Below, in pieces: positions 1 to 11,800 of a stretch of 64,000 nucleotides of DNA. The notes under the pieces were generated by a model. That model was not told the DNA's origin. It did no database searches and was given only the letters and a program-made list of their open reading frames with translations. Numbering within the stretch: position 1 is the first letter of the stretch; every line of letters starts with the position of its first letter. The DNA is from Phytoseiulus persimilis (taxonomy: Eukaryota > Arthropoda > Arachnida > Mesostigmata > Phytoseiidae), in NCBI GenBank assembly GCA_037576195.1, contig CM075104.1, positions 22,088,211-22,152,210 on the forward strand. Direction: 5' to 3'. The translations under genes and the position numbers were made by a program.

Positions 1-3000
1 GCCGGTCTGCGGTCGCGGGAGATGGTTTTGCAATAATCCACCGGATGGTTCCGCGATGATAAAATCCAACGATGCGTGCGTACATCCGACGAGTATGATC
101 TCGGCGTGCGTCGGATGTGCTCACCGTCGTAGGAAACTCCCTCCGCCGTCGCAAGCCTGGAGATGCCAACTGACGGAACTGTTAAATGTTCGTGGGATGG
201 CAGTTTCGCCTCTCATGGCAACGACGCGATGGCCCTGCCTTATGATGCGCGACTCGTTTCCGAAGATGTTGCGTACTTTACTGTCGGCACATTCAGTTCC
301 TCTACGGCCGTCGCTTGCCCGTCAGGGAAAAACACCGACGTGAAGACGAACAAGGGCCAGTAGACTCGTAAAGTTGCACTGGTGCTGCCCGTCGCCGCAT
401 CGCGACAGCATCCTAGCCTTGTTGTGGAGACGCCAAAGTCAGGGAGGAGTGAAGTGAAGATACACCGAGGCCTGGAACCACTTTCAGGCTTTTGACCGCG
501 CAGGCGAGCGTGCGGGCGACGACGACGACGACAACGGCACACAAACCAACAGAGTGCCAATCGGTCAGTCATCCGGACGAACCCACATGGGTTCCCTTCG
601 TGCACTTCTGAATAGTGCGAGGGCAATGATTGCATTCGGTCTGTTCGATTCCGTCTCTCCGAAAGATCGTTACGCCCCGGATTCACTTCTTTTTCTCCTG
701 AGAGCTCCCTCGGTGTTTCGGCTCCGGGCTCGCTGGCTGCAGGAACGAACCGAAACTCGGGCCAAGCGTCAGTCAATCTCCCTCAGCCTACCGAGTTATA
801 AACACACTGGAAGAGCTGTGAATATTCTCCTATATCTCGCAGCGGGCGTAACAACCTGAGCAAACCGCACGTTCGATGAAAGAGGAGAGAGACAACGAGG
901 CGTAGCGACGGTAAACGCTGCCTTACTCTTTACTTCCCCCGCCGACTGGTCTCGTAGCGAAACTCATTCATCTTTGCTGTTGTACTGATCCTTCCAGCTT
1001 CGCTCGCTGATTCTCGGAGAGTCGCACGAATATTGGGGAGCATGCAACTTGGTTAGCTCCAGTCCTATCCAGGACGATATCCGGCTTGTTGTACGGTGTC
1101 CATTAAGGTCCAAAAGTGGCACTGGTCCAGTGCTGACACACTTACCTGCAAGGAAGAAAACGAGCTTGGTTAGCCAAAAGAACGTGGACGCAATACTTGA
1201 TGGCCGATTCCGTAACAAGAGTGCAAGTAGCTACAACAAGTGAAGCCGCCAAGAAGGAGCGGGGAGGAGGGTTCTGCGACCGGCGAAAGTGAAGACCCGG
1301 CTCCTCACGAGGGGTTCAAACAGAGGCGGGTGGAGGGGGCTCCATCGGAAACTCTCGCGACGGCCGTTGCTTTCGCGTCGAGCAATTGGCTGCAAAATAC
1401 TCTCCGGTCCAACTTCGTTTCAGTTCGGATTGGACAGACAGTTGAAGTTTTACAATCAAGTCGACCAACGCCGATCTGAGTCATTCCCAGGACTCATTGG
1501 TCGGCCGCGCTCCAGCGGACAGACGTATATTACATTATGGCAGCGGCGGAATCGAATCGATTGAATTATACCTATTTCTAACGCTGGCTTCCTTCCTGTG
1601 GCCGAGCAAAGTTCTGTTCGGGTATCATGGCAGCGACAACTTTACGACGTCATCTCCTCAAGTTCATGGGCTTTACACGCAATAAAGATGGAGGATTTAC
1701 CCCGCAACCTGCTCGTTCTCTCATCTTTGCCCGCCTCCCACTGCTCTCCGGGGGCGAGCGCCCGAGATACAGGAATCACTGAGCGAGCGAGGTATGGCCA
1801 GGAAAAATCCGAAAGAAAATGAGCTCGCTAAAGCTGTATATGTACGCCACAGCTCCACGTAGGCTTCCACAAAATCAGACTCAAGAATGGTCGGGCGGCC
1901 GGATACTGAGCATGTATCGTGTACCGGATTCAAGTGAGCAATTCCATGAGATAAAGATTTTACGACGCCAGGAGGAGGCTTGAATTTTCGTATTACGTGC
2001 CAACTTAGATAAGACTCCTGTCCAATTGGCATAATACAGCCCCTCAGCCTGTCGAGCCACAACTCATAAGGGCTGCTCGGGACGGAGATTCCTCAAGCTT
2101 CGGTCCGCCAAGCCTTTCATCCGACCCATGAGCTCCACCGGAGGGATTTTCCGCGGAGGAGGAGGAGTAGAGGACCACAATCACATCCATGAAGATCACA
2201 CTCGGCCGTCGCTCTGGCTTCCAAGCGTAGAACCCCTCCCCCTGGTGTACGGGCTGGGCTCACTTCTAGGTGCTGTTGTTGTTGTTTTGTTGCACAATAC
2301 AGCCGGAGGAAGGAGGGAAGGAACAATCCCTGTGACATCGGCTGGCGCGAGCGGCCGCCGGCGACTAATGGAAGCCGTTCGTGAAACAGCGACTGATTCA
2401 GCGAGCGCACTCGGAGCCAACGCCGAGGCCGGGGACAACTCAGACGGGGAAAGGGCGAGATAGACGCAGTCAGGAGAACAGTCGAACGGGGCAGCGGCGG
2501 CAGCAGCAGCAACAAGGCGGCCGAGGAAGGCCATTGGAATTCAAATGAAATTCGATTTATCGATCGACCCGTGGTGATTGGATCTCGACGGCTTCCACGT
2601 CGGAGGACTGGCACGCATCGCCGTCAGCCGCCACCACCGCCGCCGCCGCGCGGCTGGTTGCTACCGGTGCCATCGCATCGCGACGGCCATCGACATCGGC
2701 TTCAGAGCTGCCTGTCCTTCCTCCTTGAGAACAGATTAGGCAATTCTGTTCTCAAACGAACGCGCGTTCCGGCCCCCGCTGCAGTCATCGACTTCCGCAG
2801 TTTCGTTCTTCGGATCGCGCCGTTCGTCGAAGCCGCCATTTCGGAAGATACGAGACGAGTACGGCGATGCCTCGACGGGGAAGACATCGCTCGAAAACAG
2901 TTATCCAGATTAGGTGCAAGGAGTCCCGAGGGTACTTCGCCACCGAATGCCGCTGCCGCCCGTCATCGCCGAATCGAACCGTTGCCTTTGTTCAAATAGT

Positions 3001-5737
3001 CGTTATGTGTCCCATATGATGTGTGTGCGAGTGTGCGTTTCGTATGAAGACATCGCTCCGACATGGCGGCAACGCGCCCTCAAGGGAAGCATGTTTCCCC
3101 ATTTGGACTGCACGTAAACTGCTCGTGTTGTTGCTGGCGGGGTTCGTTCTCGCCCTCCAGCCACCATACCGAGCTCGCTGGCTCGGTCGTTCGTCCGTCT
3201 GTCCGCTCATCTGTTAGTTCGTTTCTTATATGTGTATGGCCTCTTTAACGACCCCTCAGAGTGGCTGACTGGCGAGCTACCTAGCCAGCGACAAGGTGTA
3301 TCCACTTTGTCAAGCTTGTTTCTCATACCGCGACCAGCGATGGCATAGAAACGCATGGACTCACACACGGGCCCGCTAGGAGGGTTTGATGGGATTTGTC
3401 TCTAGAAACACTCGCTTCGAAAGCTTCGACAGCTTCTGGCTTCCCCGAGCGTGTAAGAGAAATATATATAAACACGGAGGGAGAGGTGACAGAGCTAAAT
3501 GGAAAACCGGCAGCTGTCTCCCAAACAGATCCGTCCGGACACGCAGCCGGCCGAAAGGGATAGCTGCGTTCCAGAACCGGTTGCCTTTCGCGCTCCCCAG
3601 CGGTTCCACAGTAGAACTCCAAGTGTACTGTTAAAACTCGACGGAGGAAATCTAGCGGAGGTCGAACAAAGACTCCCGGGAACCGGTTGGTCGACAAATA
3701 GGAATGGGCATGCTCAATCTTTGGCCTGGACATTTATCCGAGCCGGAGGATTCGTCCGAGTATAACGGGTCTCTGGCAAACATTTGGCATCGGCCTAGTT
3801 TGCTGTGGCAATATGCCTTCAGTCGGCAGTGGCAGCCGACTTGGTCCTCAGGGAGCTCCTTAATGAGCCGGTACCTTGATTGGTCCTGGACTTGCGGGTT
3901 AGATGGTTGCTCCTGACGCGTTGGCGAAATTAATCATTTTAAACGTGGCTTCCGACAAACCGGTCGACGACACTTCTAGTGATTGTCGTACAACTCACCC
4001 TTAATGGACCCGGTGGCGTATGAGCATTCATGAACATCCAATTGTGCGTCGCCGCGACTGGAGCCGCGACAGCGGGGGTTCGTTTTAATCGTTCATCGCT
4101 TCTTCCGCGATTCAGGCCAAGTTTTTCGGACCTTGTGGACGATTTCAGGGTCTGGTTTTCGTGCAACTTTCCCGATTCTCGTGACAGGCCCTTCGGCGCG
4201 CTACTTCGAGGGCAGACAGGTGTCTGAATTCGCGCAACGCGCGTGTCGGCTCTCAAACGCTGGTCTCTGATCTCGGCCCAGCGCATTCCGAACCGGGACC
4301 GAATCTAGTAGCCGGTAGCAGGAATCCGCTGATTTTCCAGCAGAGAACATGAACGCTTCGAACGATCAGCAGCAATGTGTCAAAGACGCCAGTCCGGGTT
4401 TCGCGCTGCTTTTGGAAGGAAGTTAGAGGAAAACCCGAAGCGACTCCGCTGTGGCAAAAGTAGCTGTGAGAGTCAAAACTATTTCTGGATCTCGATTCGC
4501 GGGGAACTTGTCGCTGCGACCACCATCGCTGTCTACGAGCACGGTGTTTCGAGATTCAGTGAATCAGCGGACGCGGCAGTTCCTTCATTTGCGACCCGGG
4601 CAGCAACCGGGTCCGGATTTGGAGCCGGATCCGCCGGGTGCCGGGTCGAAACGAGGCCGAGATTTACTTTTGTGAGGAGTCGTTCGGATGTGAGGACCGA
4701 TTGGCCCTGCGTCGGAGTTTGAAACAAACGATTCCACGCCGACGACCGAAACGACTCTCATCAAGAGCTACTAAAGAGCAAGAGCATTGAGACCCTTGAG
4801 CTTTTTCTCTTCTCCGCGTTCCCTCCTCCGCTCCGCTTCGTCTAGGGTCCTTGTGTTCTATTGAAACGAGTCACCCCTGACCTCCATGATACCGCGCTCA
4901 GCCCGCTCGTTCGCTCGTTGGCCTATGATCGGTGGCAGTCGGTCGTCGACGTCGCCGCCGTAGTCTTTGAAACCGAGCAGAGAGGCAGGCACCCCCAACA
5001 AAATGCGTTTTTCTGATTTGAGCGAGCGTGAGGGATTTTTCAAGAGGCCCACGACGGACGTAAACAGCGGGCGCGCCATCCAAGCACAGCCAGCCAGAGT
5101 GATCTAGCGAGACTGTATGCATCCGAACGTCCCCGTATGAGTGTCTTTCCACTAGCCGGCTCGGTTCAGCCTCGCCAGCAGCCGAACCGGCATGAAATGG
5201 TGGAGGATAGACCGAAGTCACCCTGAATATTAGCAAACGCCCGCTGAGAGACGAGGACCACACAGCGATAGTGAGCCGGCTGCCGCGTCGTCTACCTGTT
5301 CCCTGACTCGTCACCGGTAGCTACAGCGTTTCTGTTTGTCCACCGCCATTCCTGAGCGATTAATCTCTGTTGGAGTCTTCGGCGTTTTGGAAATCGACGC
5401 TCGTCTCAATAACTCCGAGGAAGTTTGGCGAACGCATACACAATGGAGTTGGATGTGAGGAACAGAGACTGGAGTCATCCCATCCTGCCCCTCCAACGAA
5501 TGCGCGAGTGTTTGCTCGTTCATGGATCTGTGAGACACAAGTTTTTAGCAACTTGTCTTCAGCCACCCCGGGCGAGCCGCCTCCTACAGAAAGTAGAGCC
5601 GGACGGAAGAGGAGAGGGAGGAGAAACCCGAAAGCAAGCTTCGTGGCCACAAGTGGTCCTTGTGAATCCTTCTTGATTTTGCCGGCAGCTGAAAACGGGA
5701 CAAAAAACCCTTGCTTGTTGAACGAAGCGGTGGGGGA

Positions 5738-5754
5738 GGGGGGGGGGGGGGGGG
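5738..5754. repeat. G17 homopolymer tract
   Basis: Seventeen consecutive G, preceded by a run of five G and an A. An open frame of about 290 codons crosses it as poly-Gly and is not considered coding. Length is likely uncertain in the assembly. Confidence 0.95.
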
Positions 5755-8130
5755 TGGAAGTGAGCGAGACGGCCGAGAGGATGGCCGGCTGGACTGCGAG
5801 TAGGAGATCGGAGGCTGGGGAGGGCGACAGGGACCTCGAGCAGCGAGGAGAATCCGAACGTAGACGGACGAGGAAAACGGACGGAGAACATGGGAAGCGA
5901 GGGAGGAACGGATCGAGCGTTGATAAAAATCTCTCGCATTGTTTTTGTGTGCTTGCCACACGAGTCCGCAGTCACACTGCGAATCAGGCAGACTTGCAGG
6001 ACGCATTTTTGTCAAGGCTAGTGTCAGTCAGCGGTTGCTTTGTCCGTTCGTTCGGCGACCGGTCCTGCCGACTGCCGGAATGTTCTCCTCCCCATCGAAG
6101 TTCCCGTTTTCGTTTCCTGGAGCCTGCTTCCCTTCTCGGCACGCGCGGACACAATGAGCCACAAATTGCTGTTTCCACACCACACGGTTCCAGTTCATAC
6201 CCGCGAAGGATACCGGAATTTCCATCGATTGATTGAGTCTGAAACCAGAGACAGATTTGGGAGAAATATGAGGAAACGGCGGGCGAAAAGAAGCGGAATC
6301 CAGTCCGAAGGCCGAACGGAACTCAAAGGACTCGAGAGGGAACGGTAGGGTTGCGCGAGGCTCGCTGTAGAACTCCTCAGTTTCTACAAGCGTCAATGCT
6401 CGTTCACTCAGCGGGCTGACCGACCGACAGTCCGCCTTGCCGCCGGGAGCAGGAGGAATCCTCATTCTCGTGGACGGGGAGGAATCGAAGGAGGGAGAAT
6501 GGTAGGATGAGGGCACTGCCGGCGGTAAAAACGAAGCCACAAACAAGACAGCTGGAAAATGCTCGCGTTGAAACCAGGATCCGCCAGTTCCGCTCGGCAA
6601 GTGGAAAGACCTGCAGCTAACGGCTTCCGGAAAAGGAAACACGGAGTTTTAACTTCGTCACGACGGAGCTCCTTCTGCGAAGTTCAATCACTCGACGTCG
6701 TTGTTGTGGTGGAGGCATGCTCTCCGTCTTCTCCCCCCAGCCATGTTGTCGCGAACGAGTGAGACTCCCAACCGGGCACATCATCTTCTCCTCTTCGTTG
6801 TACTCTATCGTGCGATCTCTTTCACTCTCTCTCTCAGCGTTCATTCGTTCGTTCAGCGGAGCTCTGCGCAGCTGAGCAGGACTTGCTGCACTTTCGGCGT
6901 TTCTCGACGACGGCGACAAAAAGAGTCGACATTCCTCCACTGGCAAAAACTGACTCGCCTGACGCAACTCGCCCTCTTCCACTCGCAGCAGCGACCGATG
7001 TTATTAATAATGGAATCACAAGTTTCGTTTGACTCCCAACGACAGCAGCGGGTCCCTGCCAACACTCGACGGCTCGCTCGACTTGACAATAACGAACGGT
7101 CATATTAAACGCATGCATGTTCCGCACCCTCGGCTCCGACATCGGGACCAACAGTTGACGCTGAGCATGGGGTCCGCTGGTTTCCGAAAGTCTTCCGCGT
7201 GCGTGAACCTCATCCCTCGACTGGTTTCGGATGCTCTAATTGGAAGTGAGAGGCCGTAGACGGTGGCGGGAGGGGACGGCGAACAAGCGATCGTTCGAGA
7301 GAAAGACCAACCGAGTGACTCGTTCGCCCGCTTCACCTGTCCGCGACAGGTTGCAACCCGGAGTGGGGACAGTTAGTTGATCCGAAGCTGTCGCCTGATT
7401 GCCACCGCTCCCCTATTGCCTCGCCTGACGAGTCTGGTCGCCCATCGAGCCTCCCGGACCCTTCCGCGTACAGTTCCACAATCTACAGCATCTAGGACAT
7501 GAACCTGCAACATCATAGGCGATAGGCGCCTGAGCCCGCCCTGAGGAACGTTGTCGTCGACGGCGGCGGCCAGAAGAGGCTGCCACGTCAAACGGCCCAT
7601 TGCGCTCGCAGCCTCGGAGGGGTATGTCGAGTTTTTGGATCGTTCATTGTGAGCTTCTGTTCTCCTAGAACGCTCCGTTCGGCTCCTCGGTGGCAAGGGT
7701 CACAGTGAGCCCCTTCTCCTGAGCCAGCACACATGGAGGCACCGACCGCCGGAGACACTTCCGAGCAGTTTTTCCCGGACACAATTTCAACCACCATCGA
7801 GAAGCGAACTTATCATCACAAATAGTTCCCACCTCGACCCGCTGGCGGTGATGGAGTCCGACGACCTAACCTCAAGTGAGCCGATAAGTGTTTCATCCGA
7901 AGCACGGCTCAAACTACATATTGATAGGAAACGGTGACGGTGATAGAATTTGCGAGGGCATGCGTATGGCGGGGCTGCGCTCACTGCGTTCCGCGGCGTT
8001 TCGGAGAGCCACCGCAATTTCCGGCCAGGGTTCCGGTCCGGGATTGCGGAGCCCGGCCGGCGGTCTAACTGTGTTAACTGCTCGCTCCGCTCCGGAGAGG
8101 CAATTGAGATAATGAGAGCGTGAGTCCCGC

Positions 8131-8154
8131 GTGCGTGAGAAACGATTCACGCAC
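8131..8154. repeat. 8-bp perfect inverted repeat (hairpin)
   Basis: GTGCGTGA (8131-8138) and TCACGCAC (8147-8154) flank an 8-nt loop. It is short; no terminator or regulatory role can be claimed in this genome type. Confidence 0.6.
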
Positions 8155-8899
8155 AAATCCACGTCAATGCAGGCCCGATAATTGTGATTTTTAATGGCTT
8201 TGCACAGCTACGACTCCCCCACCAACAAGATCCGGGCAGAGCACTGGGTTCGAACCAGCAGAACTTGTGAGCTCGAGAAAACGAAACAGACTTGCAGAAC
8301 CTAAGCGGCTCAAACTGTTCCAGAAAAAAAGTTCTGCTCTTTTTCCAAGTCGAATGCCGCCCAAGGATTAAAGTCGTTGGAGGGATTCTGCAAGCTTCGT
8401 GAAGGCTATTGTGTCCTCTTGACCCTCGATCCGAGTCCCGGAAACACAGATCTTCCCTAGCCGGGTCCCGGCTTCTTTTCCACCGACTGTTTTCAAACCG
8501 TTGAGGGCGGTTTTAGAAGCGCGGGTCGTCGTCGACAGGAGAGCCTCGACGACGTTTTACCACTCAGACAACTCGCTGGTTCGCTCGTCCGGCCGCGGGA
8601 GTTTCTGAGGAATTTTAAGGAGTCCGGGAGCAGGCGAAGATGTCCCTGACAAGAGGCTCTTCCCCGTTCTTTTTGAAATTGCTACCAACTATTCCGAGTA
8701 TGTGAATTCCCTCCTCCCCCTCGAATCTCCCTCCACCCTATCTTCCTTTTCGCCGTCGATGAATCCATTTATTCGAAGATCATTGTTGTATCAACGAGGT
8801 CCCGAGGCGATAGAGGCACGAGATGACAATGGAGACTAGAATCACTATATTGACGACGTGCTCCGAGAGTAGTTCTCTCCTGTGATCCTGCGGGGACAT

Positions 8900-11800
8900 T
8901 CACTGTTGATCACCTACACTGGAAGACTTGGTTATCCTGACCCCGCTCTTGCACGTTTTGGCCTGTGATGTTGTATCACTTTCATAGAGCAGTTTCCGAG
9001 GACGACACAGCTCCGGGCGATGAAACCCAAGACGGAGCTCCCAGGATGCGGTCAATTATTCCCCAAGAGTACATTATGGACATTGCTTCGAGACGAGTTG
9101 CAAATCCTTTCAAGAGATTTTGTAAGCTGATCGTCCGTGTCCCGGGAACGCTTCTGTGGGTCCGATGGGGCGAAATCCCCTCTCTCTCTCTTTCACTCTC
9201 TCTCGTTGTTTTTCCGCCAGATTAGCTGTGTCTACAACGGTTCGATTTGCGAAAGGCTGTGTTTGATGATTCCCGATCTACCTTTCGCTCGCTCCGGCCC
9301 TCGGCGGTGGCTGCAGGTACCCCTCAGGACGTCCGTCGTTCCAGGACAGCTAACCAGGAGAACGACCGGCACACTGTTTTACCTCGGCAAGCGCCCTCCT
9401 TTGGCACCACTTCTTCCTCCTGCAGCGACCCGGCTGGATCTAATTTTGTATTCCGTCTGAATTGCCCTTTCGACGGCAGCCGAGCACAGCTTTTCTCAGG
9501 CCTGGATGAAGTCCCGACATCTGACCGGCCCAATTCATTTCCTCTCCAGGGTTTCTCTCCGCGCGCTTCTGGAGAAAATTCGAGAACGAGAAAAATCGTG
9601 GTGTCCGGCGATCTTGTGGAAACATGAGCAGATTTCCCGAGAAGCTCGAGAACTCGAACCTGCATCGCATGTAAGTGTATGATACTGCTAGAGCCAGCAG
9701 GTTGGAGGGGCCAATGAGCAGCGATTGCAGGAGCGACCCGAGAAGCGGCGGGACGACATTTGGGAGCTCGGAGCTCGGCAGATATCTTCTTCTCCCTCCT
9801 AGCAACAAGCTCTCGCTTCTGACGGACCGAACCACCACCCGAATCCCGTCTTGTTTGCCTTTGTCCCTCTCTTGGATCAGCACAAATTTAATTGGCTCGT
9901 TGGCTCGCCAGTCGTTGGGCTGCTCTTTGACCGGCTCGCGAGCTCCTTGTGGAAGCTTCCACGATCCCTGCTGGAGCCCTTACGTCAAACGGTGACGAAA
10001 CGCCGCGACAAATCGTCCGCTGCGATGCGACTCCCCCGCGGTTTGAGGACTGTCGGCGAGTCTCGCGTGCATGGTTTCACGTGTGTTTCCGGAACGGGGG
10101 CTCTCGTTCTCCGAGAAGTCGGGGCTCCCTTCATTTAAGAGATGTATCGCTGTGAAGAAGACAAAAAAAGAGCGTGGAGAAGTTCCCGAAGAAGTATGCC
10201 GACCGTCAAATGGCATCGTCGACGTCTTTTTGTCCGCACCGACGACGGTAGAAGCGAGAAGAGGTTTCCGTCGTCGTCTAGGACGACACGAGAGAACTGT
10301 AGTCTTTTCTTTTCCACAAGCAAGCAGGCCGGCACACGAGCACGCGGACGACCAACTTTCCGCGGTCTGCAGGGCGAAAATTTACATTTAGATCGTTCTC
10401 TGACTCCTCTTACTGCGCCCTTGCATTGAAACTAGGAGCGGGGGAACGGAGAAAAGGAGGAGACCCAGGGGGGCGAGGAGGAGATCGGAGGTGGGAGACT
10501 GAGCCGAGAACCACCCCCGCCTCCCCGACCGACGGAAACGGAGATGTGTGCCGAGCAAGCAGGTTGTGGGATGCATTCCATAAGCCACCCAGACACACTC
10601 AAACGGACTCAAGCGCACGGACCGATGGACGTATTGTCCGAACCAAGAACGAATCAAGCTGACCCATCGGATAGGGGGCATAGAGGCGAGCGAGTGGGCA
10701 CACAAGCTCCGGAGAATTCTTCATAATAATATTATTATGTATACAGCACACCAAGGGAAGAACTGGGCCAACCAACCGACCGATCTGTCTCTTTTCCGAT
10801 CTTTCTCTCTCTCTCGGAGTCCATCGGTCCGTCTCTTTGTCCACTGGGACCTCCATTGGGTTTCGCTCGCGGAAGAGAGAGGGGAAGCAGATTTTCCCGC
10901 TGTGGAAATCGTAACCGTCGGATCGCAGGAGACTCAAGATTTCTGAAGTCGGGAGAGAGGCCGCCGATTGCAATTGAGGGCGGCAACCAAGGGAAATGGA
11001 AAAGAGTAGGAAGAGACAACTTATTCACTCTCGGAGGATTTCACGCCGATGTCCGTCCGGAAAGGCTAGGGCTCTTCCAGAAGGATTCAAAACCGCTGCA
11101 ATGACACGTTCTTAAATTCATGCAGGTGAGCATGCGCTTTGTGTGACTTTTGTGTTCATCTGAATGACTCGCGAAGTTCGCCTCGTCTAGTTCGCACAAA
11201 AGTTTCCGATCCTCCTGGTCAACAGTCGTGTGCTGTGCCAACAGTGTTGCCAAAAGTGGTCTTTGCTGCGGGAGAAAATACGTCGACACAGTCGGAAAAG
11301 TAAACATCGTATCAAGTAGACGGCTCCTGCTGAAGCGGATCGGTCATCCCTACCGTGGTCGAGCTCGAACTGTGGGACTCTCGAAGCCACACTGACTCCT
11401 GTTCCGACTACGGCTCCGGCTGCGCGAGTCATTTCGCGAGAGAGCTAAAGGAACAGACTTCGAGAAACTTGAACAGCAGATGCCCTTCACTCGAAAGATG
11501 GAGAAGAAGTCGACGGTGGTTTTATTTCTGATCGAAACAGGAGCCATGGGGGCAGCACTGATGGATAGAATTTCAAACACAATAGAAACCCCGACTGATT
11601 GACTGACGGGCAGTCGCTTGCGGACCAATAGTCGGACTAACGGACCGACGAAAAATGAGAAGAATAAAACGAAAAGAAGACACAGACCGACCGGCCGGCC
11701 TGCCGGCCTCTCCTTGAGTGGCGAGTGGGGTCTCTCCCTGTGGATTTAGTGTACGATTTCTTGTTGCTCACAATCCGACTCTAAATCCCCTCTTCCTCAG

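Larger units (their letters stand above)
1..8900. other. No recognisable gene
   Basis: Open frames here reach about 290 codons but are Arg/Ser/Pro-rich, overlap in several frames and lack recognisable domains. The region holds the G17 tract, the hairpin at 8131, and GCTC/CGTTCG-type quasi-repeats (for example 3170-3210 and 6840-6860). Nothing else is supported. Confidence 0.5.

Noticed and set aside
1156..1250. Minus-strand exon-like segment near 1.2 kb with GTAAGT donor
   Set aside because: The donor coincides with an acceptor-like TTTCTTCCTTGCAG tract, so the site cannot be interpreted. No partner exon was found.
5370..6642. 288-codon plus-strand and 204-codon minus-strand open frames
   Set aside because: The first crosses the G17 tract as poly-Gly and is rich in Arg and Ser; both overlap other frames and show no domain or splice context.
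9640..9720. Minus-strand GGTTCGAGTTC resembling a tRNA B box
   Set aside because: The flanking bases cannot form the T stem and no A box is present.
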